Positions 1-8,990 of a stretch of DNA of 64,000 bases are shown piece by piece; the stretch's first letter is position 1, and every line of letters starts with the position of its first letter. This stretch comes from Chitinophagaceae bacterium (GTDB lineage: Bacteria; Bacteroidota; Bacteroidia; Chitinophagales; Chitinophagaceae), in contig JAEUVO010000064.1 of assembly GCA_016786885.1 (NCBI GenBank), positions 186,001 to 250,000 on the forward strand, read 5' to 3'. The notes beneath the pieces were generated by a model. That model ran no database searches. It saw nothing but the letters and a program-made list of their open reading frames with translations, and had not been told where the DNA came from. Made by a program: the position numbers and the translations under genes.

Positions 1-657
1 GTGATTACCGGCATAAGAAAGGTAAAATATCTCTCCGTCAGGAATTATCCTGTCAAAGCGATGACCGTGCCGGTGTTCCATTTCTTCCATCCTGAATTTA
101 GCACGGGGATGCATCTCCACCAGTTGTCTCAGTGTCGATTGTCCATCTCCTTTGACATGTAGCAGCTCTTTATGAATAAATCCGCTAACAGTTCCTTTTG
201 ACTCAGCGGGGTGACGGTAATAAAATACACTAACCTCCACGGGCAGGTCGACCAAATCCTGTACAATATATTCAACAGGTACTTTCTCATGGTATTTTTT
301 CAACTGGTCCCGGTTATCAATCTTCCTGAATAAGATCCCCTTCATACCCACATCAGGCTTCACTATGAACGGAAATGAAAATTCAGCGTCCACTATCTTT
401 TTTTCTACTTCATCAAAAGGCAGATCATGCATGATATAAATGGTCTTTGGTACCATGTCAGAAGGCAACTGATCATACATTTCCTTTTTACCCTCCCCTT
501 CAAATCCACCAAATGTAATGGTAGGATTGGATGAACTAAAGTACCAGAATGAACCGCTGCGGATACAATACCATAACCATACCGGGCTGATAGGCATGTA
601 CAGCACATAAAAGTTCCACAATTCCCAATTGGTCAGTTTTTGAAAAAATTTCTTCAT
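1..657 (-). CDS. ATP-grasp-like protein, 5' part only (runs off the left edge)
   Basis: An open minus-strand frame runs from an ATG at 657 to the window edge: 219 codons with no stop, so the 3' end is outside. The protein begins MKKFFQKLTNWELWNF, followed by a hydrophobic, Trp/Tyr-rich patch (residues 18-42). Residues 93-105 (FPFIVKPDVGMKG) resemble the nucleotide-binding strand and glycine loop of ATP-grasp ligases, and the later text (VQDLVDLPVEVSVFYYRHP) fits the same fold. ATP-grasp enzymes join a carboxylate to an amine or thiol using ATP; the substrate cannot be read here. A D-Ala-D-Ala-ligase-like or glycan-associated ATP-grasp protein is possible. The Bacteroidota-type -7 element at 674-681 supports the start. 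Confidence 0.6.
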   Translation of the reverse strand, partial: MKKFFQKLTNWELWNFYVLYMPISPVWLWYCIRSGSFWYFSSSNPTITFGGFEGEGKKEMYDQLPSDMVPKTIYIMHDLPFDEVEKKIVDAEFSFPFIVKPDVGMKGILFRKIDNRDQLKKYHEKVPVEYIVQDLVDLPVEVSVFYYRHPAESKGTVSGFIHKELLHVKGDGQSTLRQLVEMHPRAKFRMEEMEHRHGHRFDRIIPDGEIFYLSYAGNH

Positions 658-673
658 CGTTTAGTCAATAAAA

Positions 674-681
674 CAAAAATA
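674..681 (-). promoter_or_regulatory. Putative -7 element (TATTTTTG)
   Basis: On the minus strand this matches the Bacteroidota primary-sigma -7 consensus TAnnTTTG, 16 nt upstream of the ATG at 657. No clear -33 TTTG at the expected distance was found, so this is a half-match. Confidence 0.35.
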
Positions 682-745
682 AGTTTCCCTGCAACATTGC
701 CGCATATTTTATTGTCCTATTTTGCATTAACCACAAATAAATGCT

Positions 746-1273
746 ATGAGATTGCTTTTGACACTTATCCTCAGCATGTTTTTTATTTCCGGGAGCTATG
801 CTACCTCCACCCCATCATCTGCTTATACAGAACCCGGGATACAAAAAAATATCTATCCCACTCCTCAGCTAACAGATATATTAAAACTAAAAGTCAGGGA
901 TATTGAAAGGATCACAGGAAAAAAATTAAAACTAAAGGAAAAAATTGCTTTTAAGTTTTTGCAGTGGAAGATCAAGAAAGGGTTAAGAATAACCAGGGAA
1001 GAACCTAAAAAAAATAAAGGGAAGACAGCTCTCATATTTGGAATTATCGGGCTGGCTGGATTGATCACCCCCATTCCAATAGTAGGGGGACTGATGGCAC
1101 TTGTAGGTATCATATTAGCGCTGGTGCTGGGCTACCAGGCCAAAAAGGAAAATCCTGATGACAAGAATGCAAAAACAGCCATTGTACTTGGCTGGATTGG
1201 TATTGGGTTAGTTGTTCTTGCGGTGGCAATTCTTATAGCCGTACTATCAACATGGAGCTGGGGTTGGGGCTGA
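746..1273 (+). CDS. Secreted or inner-membrane hypothetical protein with two C-terminal TM helices
   Basis: 175 aa. An N-terminal signal peptide (about residues 1-19, MRLLLTLILSMFFISGSYA) is followed by a lysine-rich stretch containing IERITGKKLKLKEKIAFK, a segment type I associate with small Bacteroidota membrane proteins. Two hydrophobic helices follow (about 98-132 and 144-168), separated by a charged KKENPDDKNAK loop, and the protein ends in a Trp/Gly tail. The layout resembles DUF4190-type two-helix proteins. The function is unknown. The gene stands alone, 46 nt upstream of the Fe-S protein, and may be co-transcribed with it. Confidence 0.7.
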   Translation: MRLLLTLILSMFFISGSYATSTPSSAYTEPGIQKNIYPTPQLTDILKLKVRDIERITGKKLKLKEKIAFKFLQWKIKKGLRITREEPKKNKGKTALIFGIIGLAGLITPIPIVGGLMALVGIILALVLGYQAKKENPDDKNAKTAIVLGWIGIGLVVLAVAILIAVLSTWSWGWG

Positions 1274-1319
1274 TAAATGAGGTGTTTTCAGTAATATTGC
1301 TTTTATATAATAAGAAAAT

Positions 1320-2099
1320 ATGCAGGTTCCGACTGTAGCTGAATTATTCGCCAATGGTCAAAGTCCGGAAGTATTGTTTTGGGTAGGATGTGCAGGAAGT
1401 TTTGATCAGCGGGCACAGAAAATCACCAAAGCTTTTGTAACTATCCTTGATAAAGTAGGTATTAATTATGCAATTCTTGGTAAAGAAGAAATGTGTACCG
1501 GCGATCCTGTACGGCGTACTGGCAACGAGTTCATGTTCCAGATGATGGCCTACCAGAATATTCAGCTGCTCAATAATTATGGTATCAAAAAAATTGTAAC
1601 AGCCTGTCCCCATTGTTTCAATACATTGAAAAATGAATATCCTGCACTTGGAGGGAGCTACGAGGTTATTCATCACACGACTTTTCTGCAAAGCCTTATT
1701 GATGAAGGAAAAATAAAGCTCAAAGAAGGGGGAACTTTTAAAGGGAAAAAAATCACCTATCATGACAGCTGTTATCTCGGACGTTCGAATAATATTTACG
1801 AAGCACCAAGAAAAGTACTGGAGGCGCTGGATGCTGAATTAATAGAAATGAAGCGATGCCGCAGCAATGGGTTATGTTGCGGGGCCGGGGGTGCCCAGAT
1901 GTTTAAAGAAGAAGAAAAGGGAACCAGCCGTATTAATATTGATCGTAGTAATGAAGCTATTGCCACAGGTGCCAATGTAATTGCTGCCGCTTGTCCTTTC
2001 TGTAACACCATGATGACTGACGGAGTGAAGCTGGCCGAAAAAGAAGAGTCGGTCCAGGTATTAGACATAGCAGAACTGGTGGCACAATCACTCATGTAG
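1320..2099 (+). CDS. Fe-S protein with two CCG (cysteine-rich) domains, LutA/GlcF/HdrD type
   Basis: 259 aa with two copies of the cysteine-rich CCG motif: VGCAG at about residue 24, C59, ACPHC near 96-99, then HDSC near 151, CRSNGLCCGAGG near 177 and ACPFC near 223. Such domains bind an unusual [4Fe-4S] cluster and occur in heterodisulfide reductase subunit B/D, glycolate oxidase GlcF and the lactate-utilisation protein LutA. The protein lacks a ferredoxin domain, so it probably works with a separate electron-transfer subunit, perhaps encoded outside the window. It is predicted cytoplasmic. The ATG follows an AT-rich leader with no strong SD. The substrate is unassigned. Confidence 0.8.
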   Translation: MQVPTVAELFANGQSPEVLFWVGCAGSFDQRAQKITKAFVTILDKVGINYAILGKEEMCTGDPVRRTGNEFMFQMMAYQNIQLLNNYGIKKIVTACPHCFNTLKNEYPALGGSYEVIHHTTFLQSLIDEGKIKLKEGGTFKGKKITYHDSCYLGRSNNIYEAPRKVLEALDAELIEMKRCRSNGLCCGAGGAQMFKEEEKGTSRINIDRSNEAIATGANVIAAACPFCNTMMTDGVKLAEKEESVQVLDIAELVAQSLM

Positions 2100-2151
2100 A
2101 ATTTTGGTATTTTTTTTAAGCCATTTATTCTTTCTGACCATCCGAATTCTT

Positions 2152-2532
2152 TTATCTGCCCTGTGCAGAATTGGAATTAAGCATTGCATCCTGCAAAGTA
2201 AAAGCTTCCCGCAATTTGCCTTTAGGAACTGGTATACTTATTTCATTATTTCGCAATGTGCCTTGTTGTTTCATAAACAGGATGGTGAAAATATTCACTT
2301 CTCCTTCTTCCCGCAGCTCAATATTTTTTAATTGCCCGGCATTGTTGTCAAACTTCCAGAGTTGGCTTCCGACAAGTATTCTTTCGGAATTAATTTTTAC
2401 TTCCGGCACATCGCTCAAAAACAATAATGTGAATTTTTTCCAGGTCCGGAAGAAAAAATTCCTCTTTGCTGCTACTTTACACATATATGTCCTCCATTCT
2501 TTCCGGCTATAAGTCCAGTGGACTTCTTTCAT
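2152..2532 (-). CDS. Hypothetical protein
   Basis: 126 aa if started at the internal ATG at 2532 (MKEVHWTYSRKEW). The longer ATG at 2577 would overlap the divergent start at 2576, so the inner start is preferred. The protein is basic at the N-terminus (RNFFFRTWKKF), shows alternating beta-like hydrophobicity (SEISIPVPKGKLREA-like text) and has no signal peptide or helix-rich membrane region. I do not recognise the family. The overlapping plus-strand frame has poor amino-acid composition, so the minus strand was chosen. It is divergent from the next gene, with 43 nt between starts. Confidence 0.5.
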   Translation of the reverse strand: MKEVHWTYSRKEWRTYMCKVAAKRNFFFRTWKKFTLLFLSDVPEVKINSERILVGSQLWKFDNNAGQLKNIELREEGEVNIFTILFMKQQGTLRNNEISIPVPKGKLREAFTLQDAMLNSNSAQGR

Positions 2533-2575
2533 GTTATATTGTTTACAGGTTATAAATTGGTCGTAATTTAGCAGC

Positions 2576-3091
2576 ATGAATCTCGATTACAAATACCTGC
2601 TGGACGGTAATTTTCATCCTTCCTCAAAGGTCTGGGTGTATCAGAGTAGCCGGCTTTTTTCTCTCGGCGAAGCATTTGAGATAGAGGAACTGATCAAATC
2701 CTTTACTGATAAATGGCAAAGCCATGGTACCCCTGTAAAGGGGGCAGCGTATCTTTTCTTTGGCCAGTTTATTATTCTGATGGCCGATGAATCAGCATCA
2801 GGTGTCAGCGGATGCAGCACGGATAGCTCTGTGCGCCTGATAAAAGATATTGAACACCGGTTTGCAGTAAATATGTTTGACCGCACAACACTGGCTTTTG
2901 TAATAAAGGAGAAGGTTCAGCTCCTGCCCCTTTCTCAAATACAATATGCAGCCGAAAATGGATTTGTAAATGGCGATACCTTATACTTCAATAATCTTGT
3001 GCAAACAAAAAAGGAACTGGAGAACAATTGGATCATTCCGCTAAAGGATAGCTGGCTGGCTAACAGGATCACATTCCCGAAACCTGTTTAG
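2576..3091 (+). CDS. Conserved Bacteroidota protein of unknown function (often mislabelled ABC transporter ATPase)
   Basis: 171 aa, predicted soluble. The text MNLDYKYLLDGNFHPSSKVWVYQSSRLFSLGEAFEIEE and the C-terminal SWLANRITFPK-type ending match a small conserved family that I recall being annotated in Bacteroidota as ABC transporter ATPase. The name is not supported: no Walker A, Walker B or ABC signature is visible. It is convergent with the barrel receptor gene, with 22 nt between the stop codons and no obvious hairpin terminator between them. The function is unknown. Confidence 0.7.
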   Translation: MNLDYKYLLDGNFHPSSKVWVYQSSRLFSLGEAFEIEELIKSFTDKWQSHGTPVKGAAYLFFGQFIILMADESASGVSGCSTDSSVRLIKDIEHRFAVNMFDRTTLAFVIKEKVQLLPLSQIQYAAENGFVNGDTLYFNNLVQTKKELENNWIIPLKDSWLANRITFPKPV

Positions 3092-3113
3092 TAACAAGTA
3101 ATTGACAAGGCTT

Positions 3114-5525
3114 TTATGATACCTTTTTTGGGGCAGGTTTCTTCTGTTGATTATTAAAATTATACGCTATTGTCAACCTGTAGTTACGGGTTTGTGTAAG
3201 GCTATAACTTTCCAGGTTGAAATTAGTTCCATAAGTATATATGCGTCGCTGCTGGTTAACAAAAGGGTCAATAGTATTAACAGTAATAATTAGTTTCTTA
3301 TTTAAGAACTTCCGCTGAATACCAAAGTTCATACTGGTATTCCAGCGGGCATAACCCTGTGGTGAGGCAAACCTGTTCAGGTTGAATCCACCATTAAAGC
3401 TCCACATTTCTGTGGGGGTGAAGTTGGAAGTAAGATTAGATGTGAATGAACCCCCATCCCTGAATTTTCTTACTGTTTTATCAAACTCACTATACTTACT
3501 ATAGGTATAACTGGCGCTGAAATTTACTTTCAGTTTCTTTGTTAGTGTAATGCCATTCCAACTACTGACTTCATACTCTTTCCGGCCGCTAATGTTCTCC
3601 CAGGTGATCTGAGTCTTTCCTTCTTCCAGCAATGTTCTGACCTGGCTGAAAACGTCTTCCACTACATTATATCCAAATCCAAGATTGAGAAAATACTTTG
3701 CCTTCGTTCTTCCAATTATAAAGTCAAAATTATGAGCAGTAGAAGCTTCCAGGCTTGCATTACCAAAACGAACATTATAGGGATCTGAAAAATCTATAGT
3801 GGGGTTCAATTCTCCGATACCCGGCCTGCGAATACTTCTGCGATAGGCAAACGTAAGGCTCAGTTTTTCCTTCCATGTCTTATTGATATTGGCAAAAGGT
3901 AACCATGTCAGGTAATTATTCTTCACTTCCTTACTTTCTTTTAATAATTCAAACCAGATATCGGTTTGCTCGGCAGTTGTACCTACTGTAAAACTGAAAT
4001 TCTCTCCCAATATCTGTTTTACAGAACCACGAAGATGACTCACCGTTTGATGAAACCAGAAATCATTACTAAGCAGGTCCAGGTCTTCCATCGTTCCTTC
4101 CGGCTTCTTTTTGTAACTGGCATCTACGACTACATGGTTATTAGAACGGTTATACAATACTCCTGCTGAAATAAATGTTTTTTTATTACCGAGCATTTTA
4201 TCATAGTTCAACCGCAATGTATGCCCGTTGACCTTTGTATTATTCTGCTGCCGTTGCATTGAATCCAGGCCATTAGGAGTAAGATCAGCAGGATTAAAAA
4301 ATTGCTGGTAAAAATCCCTGTCATTATCATTGTAAGAAAGATTGTAGCTGCTTATAAATTTTAATGTCTCCCCGGGTTTACCTTTCAGGGTATATGCAAA
4401 ACTGAAGTTGGGGCTATAACTATCCCCGATGCTCTGAATGGTACGCTGACTTAACCTCCATAATTCATCAAGACGGTTAATATTCCTGTATTCTGTCAGG
4501 TTGTGATTATCAAAACTGTTTTGATTGAAGTTCAGCACAAAATTCAACAGGTTGTTTTTATTAATATCATAATCCACATTCACCCTGAAGTTGGGCCGCC
4601 AGCTCTTATTCGTATAATTGTTCGTTGTATTAAAAAAGTTAGCTGAATCTGTATAAATATTATTACGGATTGAATAACCATTTCCTATATAGCGATTGTA
4701 GCTGGCACCACCATTAATACTGATCGAAAGGCCTTGTTTACGATAATTAAAACTTCCGTTCAGCGATGCCTCCCCTCTTGTACCACCTGAGAGAGATATC
4801 CGTCCGCTCTTCCCCACTTTCCCTTTTTTAGTTACAATATTGATCACTCCTCCCTGCTCGTTGGCATATTGTGGCGGGGGATTGGTCATTACTTCTATTT
4901 TTTCGATAGAACTTCCCGGCAACGATTCCAGCAGATCCTGCAATTGCTGTAAATTCAGTTCTACCGGCTTATCATCAATTAATATCTTGGGTTCCTTACC
5001 GCGGACTGTTACTTTCCCGTCAGCATCTTTTGTTACAAGTGGAACCTGTGTTAACAGATCACTGGCAGTACTGCCTGCAGCCAGTGCCGATTCTCCCGCA
5101 TTGAAAGTGATATTTCCGTCCTTTGACTGGATCAAAGGTTTTTCTGCATAGATAACCACATCATCAAGCAACTCATTTGATTTGGGTTTCAGAACAATAT
5201 CCGTAAGATTAAAATCAAATCGTTCAGTACGAAACCATATACTATCAATGGTTAATGTCTGCAGGCCTACATAACTGATGGTAAGTTTATAATACCCGAA
5301 TTTGATCCCTGAGAAAGTAAACTCTCCTGCTTTATCAGTAGACACTGATCGTTTGCCCAATGTATCTGTAAAGGATATCAATTGTACAGTTGCTCCCTCG
5401 AGGGCTTTGCTTTTGCTATCCATCACATTACCAATGATGATACCTGCGATGGCCTTCTCCTGCCCAAATACGGTTGCACAAAAAAGAAAGACAGTAGCGG
5501 TAAAAATGATAGCTTTTTTCAACAT
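3114..5525 (-). CDS. Outer-membrane beta-barrel receptor (TonB-dependent-receptor-like, OMP_b-brl_3 type)
   Basis: 803 aa. There is a signal peptide (1-21), a carboxypeptidase-regulatory-like beta-sandwich (about 26-115, GNVMDSKSKALEGATVQL), a plug-like domain (about 135-235; PKILIDDKPVEL and GGVINIVTKKGK are typical), then a long barrel rich in aromatic and Asn residues ending in RLTIAYNFNNQQKK. It belongs to the SusC-like/TonB-receptor superfamily of the outer membrane; this subfamily usually lacks a recognisable TonB box, and its ligand is unknown. No SusD partner is adjacent, so it is not a classical polysaccharide-utilisation pair. A -7 element lies at 5540-5547. Confidence 0.88.
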   Translation of the reverse strand: MLKKAIIFTATVFLFCATVFGQEKAIAGIIIGNVMDSKSKALEGATVQLISFTDTLGKRSVSTDKAGEFTFSGIKFGYYKLTISYVGLQTLTIDSIWFRTERFDFNLTDIVLKPKSNELLDDVVIYAEKPLIQSKDGNITFNAGESALAAGSTASDLLTQVPLVTKDADGKVTVRGKEPKILIDDKPVELNLQQLQDLLESLPGSSIEKIEVMTNPPPQYANEQGGVINIVTKKGKVGKSGRISLSGGTRGEASLNGSFNYRKQGLSISINGGASYNRYIGNGYSIRNNIYTDSANFFNTTNNYTNKSWRPNFRVNVDYDINKNNLLNFVLNFNQNSFDNHNLTEYRNINRLDELWRLSQRTIQSIGDSYSPNFSFAYTLKGKPGETLKFISSYNLSYNDNDRDFYQQFFNPADLTPNGLDSMQRQQNNTKVNGHTLRLNYDKMLGNKKTFISAGVLYNRSNNHVVVDASYKKKPEGTMEDLDLLSNDFWFHQTVSHLRGSVKQILGENFSFTVGTTAEQTDIWFELLKESKEVKNNYLTWLPFANINKTWKEKLSLTFAYRRSIRRPGIGELNPTIDFSDPYNVRFGNASLEASTAHNFDFIIGRTKAKYFLNLGFGYNVVEDVFSQVRTLLEEGKTQITWENISGRKEYEVSSWNGITLTKKLKVNFSASYTYSKYSEFDKTVRKFRDGGSFTSNLTSNFTPTEMWSFNGGFNLNRFASPQGYARWNTSMNFGIQRKFLNKKLIITVNTIDPFVNQQRRIYTYGTNFNLESYSLTQTRNYRLTIAYNFNNQQKKPAPKKVS

Positions 5526-5539
5526 TGATCTTTAGACGC

Positions 5540-5547
5540 CAAAGATA
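5540..5547 (-). promoter_or_regulatory. Putative -7 element (TATCTTTG)
   Basis: Exact match to TAnnTTTG on the minus strand, 15 nt upstream of the receptor ATG at 5525. No convincing -33 element was found. Confidence 0.4.
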
Positions 5548-5660
5548 CCTCTTACCTGCTGTAGAAAAGGGGCTATTTTATAGTAGCGGTAAAGGCAAAT
5601 GTTTGTAATTCAAGCTCTCATGTCCTTATGACATCCTGTCATTATCTTCCGGCTTTTAGG

Positions 5661-5668
5661 TATATTTG
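5661..5668 (+). promoter_or_regulatory. Putative -7 element (TATATTTG) for miaB
   Basis: Exact match to TAnnTTTG. The ATGs at 5688 and 5700 lie 19 and 31 nt downstream, implying a very short leader. It may drive the whole miaB-to-secG run. Confidence 0.45.
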
Positions 5669-5687
5669 CAGTCCTAAACATGGTTGA

Positions 5688-7139
5688 ATGCTTGATCTAA
5701 TGACAGAAAAAGTGTCCCGAAATGATCGGGAGAGCCAGGACGAAGCCCGGCAGGGAGAAGCTTATGCTCCCTTTGCTAACGACCCTAATCAATACAAAAA
5801 AAGGTTCTACATAGAAAGCTATGGCTGCCAGATGAATTTTGCCGACAGTGAAGTAGTGGCTTCTATCTTACATAAAGAAGGCTATGGAGCCACTCCCAAC
5901 CTTGAGGAGGCTGATCTGATATTTATCAATACATGTTCTATCCGGGAGAAAGCAGAGCAAACAGTCCGTAAACGGCTTACCGAATTCAGGAAACTAAAAA
6001 AGAAGAAAAAAGGAATGCTGGTGGGTGTGCTGGGATGTATGGCGGAGCGATTGAAATCAAAATTCCTTGAAGAAGAAAAACTGGTTGATATAGTGGTAGG
6101 ACCTGATGCTTACCGCTCATTACCTGAACTGGTAGGAGAAGCTGAAGGCGGACAAAAAGCCGTAAACGTATTACTGAGCCGTGATGAAACTTATGCTGAT
6201 ATTTCACCTGTGCGGTTAGATAGTAATGGGGTCAGTGCATTTGTAAGTATTATGCGTGGCTGCAACAATATGTGTTCTTTCTGTGTGGTGCCTTTTACCC
6301 GGGGAAGGGAAAGAAGCCGTGATGCAGCCAGTATTATCAATGAATGTCGTGAACTTTTCGAAAATGGCTATAAAGAAGTGACACTGCTTGGTCAGAATGT
6401 TGACAGCTACTATTTTGTTGATGAACCGAATGACCGGGTAGTCACTTTTGCAAAACTCATGGAAGAAGTGGCACAGATATCCCCACTGCTGCGGGTACGC
6501 TTCTCCACTTCACATCCAAAAGATATTACGGATGATGTACTTCATATAATGGCAAAGTATGAGAACATCTGTGACTACATACACCTGCCGGTGCAAAGTG
6601 GTTCTTCAAGAATTTTACAACTGATGAACCGCACTTACACCAGGGAATGGTATATGGCAAAGGTCGACCGTATCCGGCAGATCATTCCTGATTGCGGCAT
6701 TTCTTCAGATATCATCACTGGTTTTTGTACAGAAGAAGAAATGGATCACAGTGACACCATCAGCATAATGGAATATAGCCGCTATGATTTTAGTTATATG
6801 TTCTTCTACAGTGAAAGACCAGGTACACTTGCACAAAGAAGATACAAGGATGATATTCCTGAAGAAGTTAAAAAAAGAAGGTTGCAGGAAATTGTGGAGA
6901 TACAAAACAAGCTCTCACAGGAAAGTAATAAAAAGGATATCGGCAAAACATTCACTGTGCTGATTGAAGGCGACAGTAAGAAAAATGATAAAGAATGGAA
7001 AGGAAGAAATAGTCAGAACAAAGTGATCGTATTCCCTAAAGAAAACTACTCGCTGAAAAATGGAGACTACGTACAGGTAAAAGTGCTGGATTGCACACAA
7101 GCCACCTTACTAGGAAAAATTATTAACCAGGAAATATAA
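5688..7139 (+). CDS. miaB: tRNA-2-methylthio-N6-dimethylallyladenosine synthase MiaB
   Basis: 483 aa. The radical-SAM methylthiotransferase converts i6A37 to ms2i6A37 in tRNAs that read UNN codons. The N-terminal UPF0004 domain holds the three auxiliary-cluster cysteines C47 ([11 protein letters not shown]), C83 (NTCSIREKA) and C117 (GCMAER). The radical-SAM triad is C192/C196/C199 (GCNNMCSFC). A TRAM domain closes the protein (about 415-483). Length fits the family. The start may be ATG 5688 or, with a longer leader from the -7 element, ATG 5700 (MTEKV). It is followed after 26 nt by the sigma-54 regulator, an adjacency I recall as common in Bacteroidota. Confidence 0.96.
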   Translation: MLDLMTEKVSRNDRESQDEARQGEAYAPFANDPNQYKKRFYIESYGCQMNFADSEVVASILHKEGYGATPNLEEADLIFINTCSIREKAEQTVRKRLTEFRKLKKKKKGMLVGVLGCMAERLKSKFLEEEKLVDIVVGPDAYRSLPELVGEAEGGQKAVNVLLSRDETYADISPVRLDSNGVSAFVSIMRGCNNMCSFCVVPFTRGRERSRDAASIINECRELFENGYKEVTLLGQNVDSYYFVDEPNDRVVTFAKLMEEVAQISPLLRVRFSTSHPKDITDDVLHIMAKYENICDYIHLPVQSGSSRILQLMNRTYTREWYMAKVDRIRQIIPDCGISSDIITGFCTEEEMDHSDTISIMEYSRYDFSYMFFYSERPGTLAQRRYKDDIPEEVKKRRLQEIVEIQNKLSQESNKKDIGKTFTVLIEGDSKKNDKEWKGRNSQNKVIVFPKENYSLKNGDYVQVKVLDCTQATLLGKIINQEI

Positions 7140-7140
7140 T

Positions 7141-7156
7141 ACTCCTTTACAGGAGT
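7141..7156 (+). promoter_or_regulatory. Hairpin that sequesters the SD of the sigma-54 regulator
   Basis: ACTCCT (7141-7146), loop TTAC, AGGAGT (7151-7156): a perfect 6-bp stem just after the miaB stop. AGGAG at 7151-7155 is the likely SD for the ATG at 7166 and is fully paired in the hairpin. This would couple translation of the regulator to ribosomes finishing miaB. No U-run follows, so it is not a terminator. Confidence 0.45.
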
Positions 7157-7165
7157 TTGAGGCAT

Positions 7166-8413
7166 ATGGATATTCAAAGTATAAAAAATCGTTTCGGTAT
7201 TATCGGCAACTCCCCTGCTCTTAACTATGCATTGCAGGTAGCTACGCAGGTTGCCAATACTGATCTCACTGTATTAATCAATGGGGAAAGTGGAGTAGGT
7301 AAAGAAGTGTTCTCACAGATCATACATTCACTTTCGGCCAGGAAACATAACCCGTTTATTGCTGTAAACTGCGGAGCAATACCTGAAGGCACAATCGATT
7401 CTGAATTATTTGGCCATGAGAAAGGTTCCTTTACCGGCGCCGTAGATGCAAGGAAGGGATACTTCGAAACAGTAAATGGTGGTACCATTTTCTTAGACGA
7501 GATCGGTGAATTACCACTCGGTACCCAGGCCCGGTTGTTAAGGGTATTAGAAACAGGTGAATATATTCGGGTGGGTTCCTCCAAAACCCAAAAAACAGAT
7601 GTACGGGTCATTGCGGCTACCAACAAAGATCTGATGCAACAGGTACAGTCTGGTAAATTCAGAGAGGACTTATATTATCGTCTTAGTACAGTACCTATCC
7701 GGGTGCCCGCCCTGCACGACAGGCCCGAAGACATTCATCTGCTGTTTAGAAAATTTGCTGCCGATTTTGCCACCAAATACAAAACCTCTTCTGTTCAGCT
7801 GGATGATGAAGCAAAACAACTGTTAATAAACTACCCCTGGCCGGGTAATGTGCGGGAATTGAAGAATATTGCAGAACAAATTTCAGTTCTTTCCCAGGAC
7901 AAACAGGTCACGGCAAAAGAATTGAATAAGTTCTTACAACCCTATTCAAATAACAGGATGCCTGTTCTGGCCTCTGCATCAGGTAATACTCATGAATTTT
8001 CTAATGAAAGAGAGATTTTGTACAAGCTTTTTTTCGATATGAAAAAAGACGTAACAGAGTTAAAAAGGATGTTCCTGGATGTATTGCAAAACCCGGAAAT
8101 GGTGGCGCAAAACCAGCATTTTATTAATGAACTGAAAGAAATAAAAGGACAAGGACAGGAAATAATGCAGCCAAAGCCTTTATCAATCGGAGTTCAGCCG
8201 GCTACACAAACTGTTCAGCCTGTTATCATGAACAATGACATCCACGATCATGTGGAAGTGGAAGAAAGCCTGAACATAATGGATAAAGAAAAAGAGCTTA
8301 TAGTAAAGGCATTAAAAAAACATAAAGGCAAAAGAAAAGATGCCGCCCTTGACCTTGGCATCAGCGAAAGAACTCTTTACCGAAAATTAAAAGAATACGA
8401 CATAGAAGAATAA
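7166..8413 (+). CDS. Sigma-54-dependent transcriptional activator without receiver domain
   Basis: 415 aa from ATG 7166; an upstream in-frame TTG at 7157 is disfavoured because AGGAG lies 10 nt before the ATG. The AAA+ domain begins almost at once: Walker A GESGVGKE (40-47), the sigma-54 contact loop GSFTGA (87-92), Walker B GGTIFLDE (105-112), and sensor/arginine-finger text up to about 235 (WPGNVRELKN). A linker of about 110 residues precedes a Fis-type HTH at the C-terminus (RKDAALDLGISERTLYRKLKEY). No response-regulator, GAF or PAS input domain is present, so activity must be set by abundance, a partner protein or the linker. The lptE ATG overlaps its stop codon by 1 nt. Confidence 0.93.
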   Translation: MDIQSIKNRFGIIGNSPALNYALQVATQVANTDLTVLINGESGVGKEVFSQIIHSLSARKHNPFIAVNCGAIPEGTIDSELFGHEKGSFTGAVDARKGYFETVNGGTIFLDEIGELPLGTQARLLRVLETGEYIRVGSSKTQKTDVRVIAATNKDLMQQVQSGKFREDLYYRLSTVPIRVPALHDRPEDIHLLFRKFAADFATKYKTSSVQLDDEAKQLLINYPWPGNVRELKNIAEQISVLSQDKQVTAKELNKFLQPYSNNRMPVLASASGNTHEFSNEREILYKLFFDMKKDVTELKRMFLDVLQNPEMVAQNQHFINELKEIKGQGQEIMQPKPLSIGVQPATQTVQPVIMNNDIHDHVEVEESLNIMDKEKELIVKALKKHKGKRKDAALDLGISERTLYRKLKEYDIEE

Positions 8414-8934
8414 TGTTTAGTACAAAAAAAATATCCGTTTTTATTGCTGCAGCCATCCTTATCACTGCTGCACTATTTGGTAACAGCAGTTGTGGTATTT
8501 ATAAATTCAATGACGCTTCTGTTCCCGATAGTATCAAGACAGTAAAAGTCAACTTCATTGAAAACAGGGCCACCTATGTTAATCCCCAATTAAGCCCCAG
8601 GCTGACCGATAAATTGCGGCAAAAGATAATTGGCCAGACAAAACTTATACAGACCAACAATGAACCGGATTGGGAAATTGATGGAACGATCACACAATAT
8701 AGTTTCAGCACATCCGCTATCACCGGCCAGCAGGCTGCAAACAACAGGCTGACAGTGGCCGTGCAAATGGTATTATCAGACCGTAAAGCCAATAAAACAG
8801 AAAAAATTGATGTAAGCAGAAGCTTTGAGTTTAAAGGAAATCAATCCTTCCAACAAGCTGAAAATGATCTTGCTGAAGAAATGATCAGGACTCTTACTGA
8901 TGATATTTTCAACAAGCTTTTTTCTAAGTGGTAG
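8413..8934 (+). CDS. lptE: LptE family LPS-assembly lipoprotein
   Basis: 173 aa. The signal peptide ends in a lipobox (FGNSSC, Cys27), so this is a predicted outer-membrane lipoprotein. The text SCGIYKFNDASVPDSIKTVKV and the following NRATYVNPQLSPRLTDKLRQKI are typical of Bacteroidota LptE, which plugs the LptD barrel and helps insert lipopolysaccharide in the outer leaflet. The ATG overlaps the stop of the sigma-54 activator (TAATG), showing tight operon coupling. LptD is not in the window. Confidence 0.9.
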   Translation: MFSTKKISVFIAAAILITAALFGNSSCGIYKFNDASVPDSIKTVKVNFIENRATYVNPQLSPRLTDKLRQKIIGQTKLIQTNNEPDWEIDGTITQYSFSTSAITGQQAANNRLTVAVQMVLSDRKANKTEKIDVSRSFEFKGNQSFQQAENDLAEEMIRTLTDDIFNKLFSKW

Positions 8935-8990
8935 GCTGGTAGGCTTTGCGGCTTCAGACAATTTTTCAACCTATTTATTCTTATCTTGTA

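Noticed and set aside
2171..2512. Plus-strand 113-aa frame
   Set aside because: It is antisense to the minus-strand gene at 2152-2532, which has better composition and a more plausible start.
2576..3091. Annotation as an ABC transporter ATPase
   Set aside because: No Walker A, Walker B or signature motif is present; the name seems to be a database legacy.
3114..5525. SusC of a polysaccharide-utilisation locus
   Set aside because: No SusD, glycoside hydrolase or sensor gene is adjacent, and the barrel subfamily differs from classic SusC.
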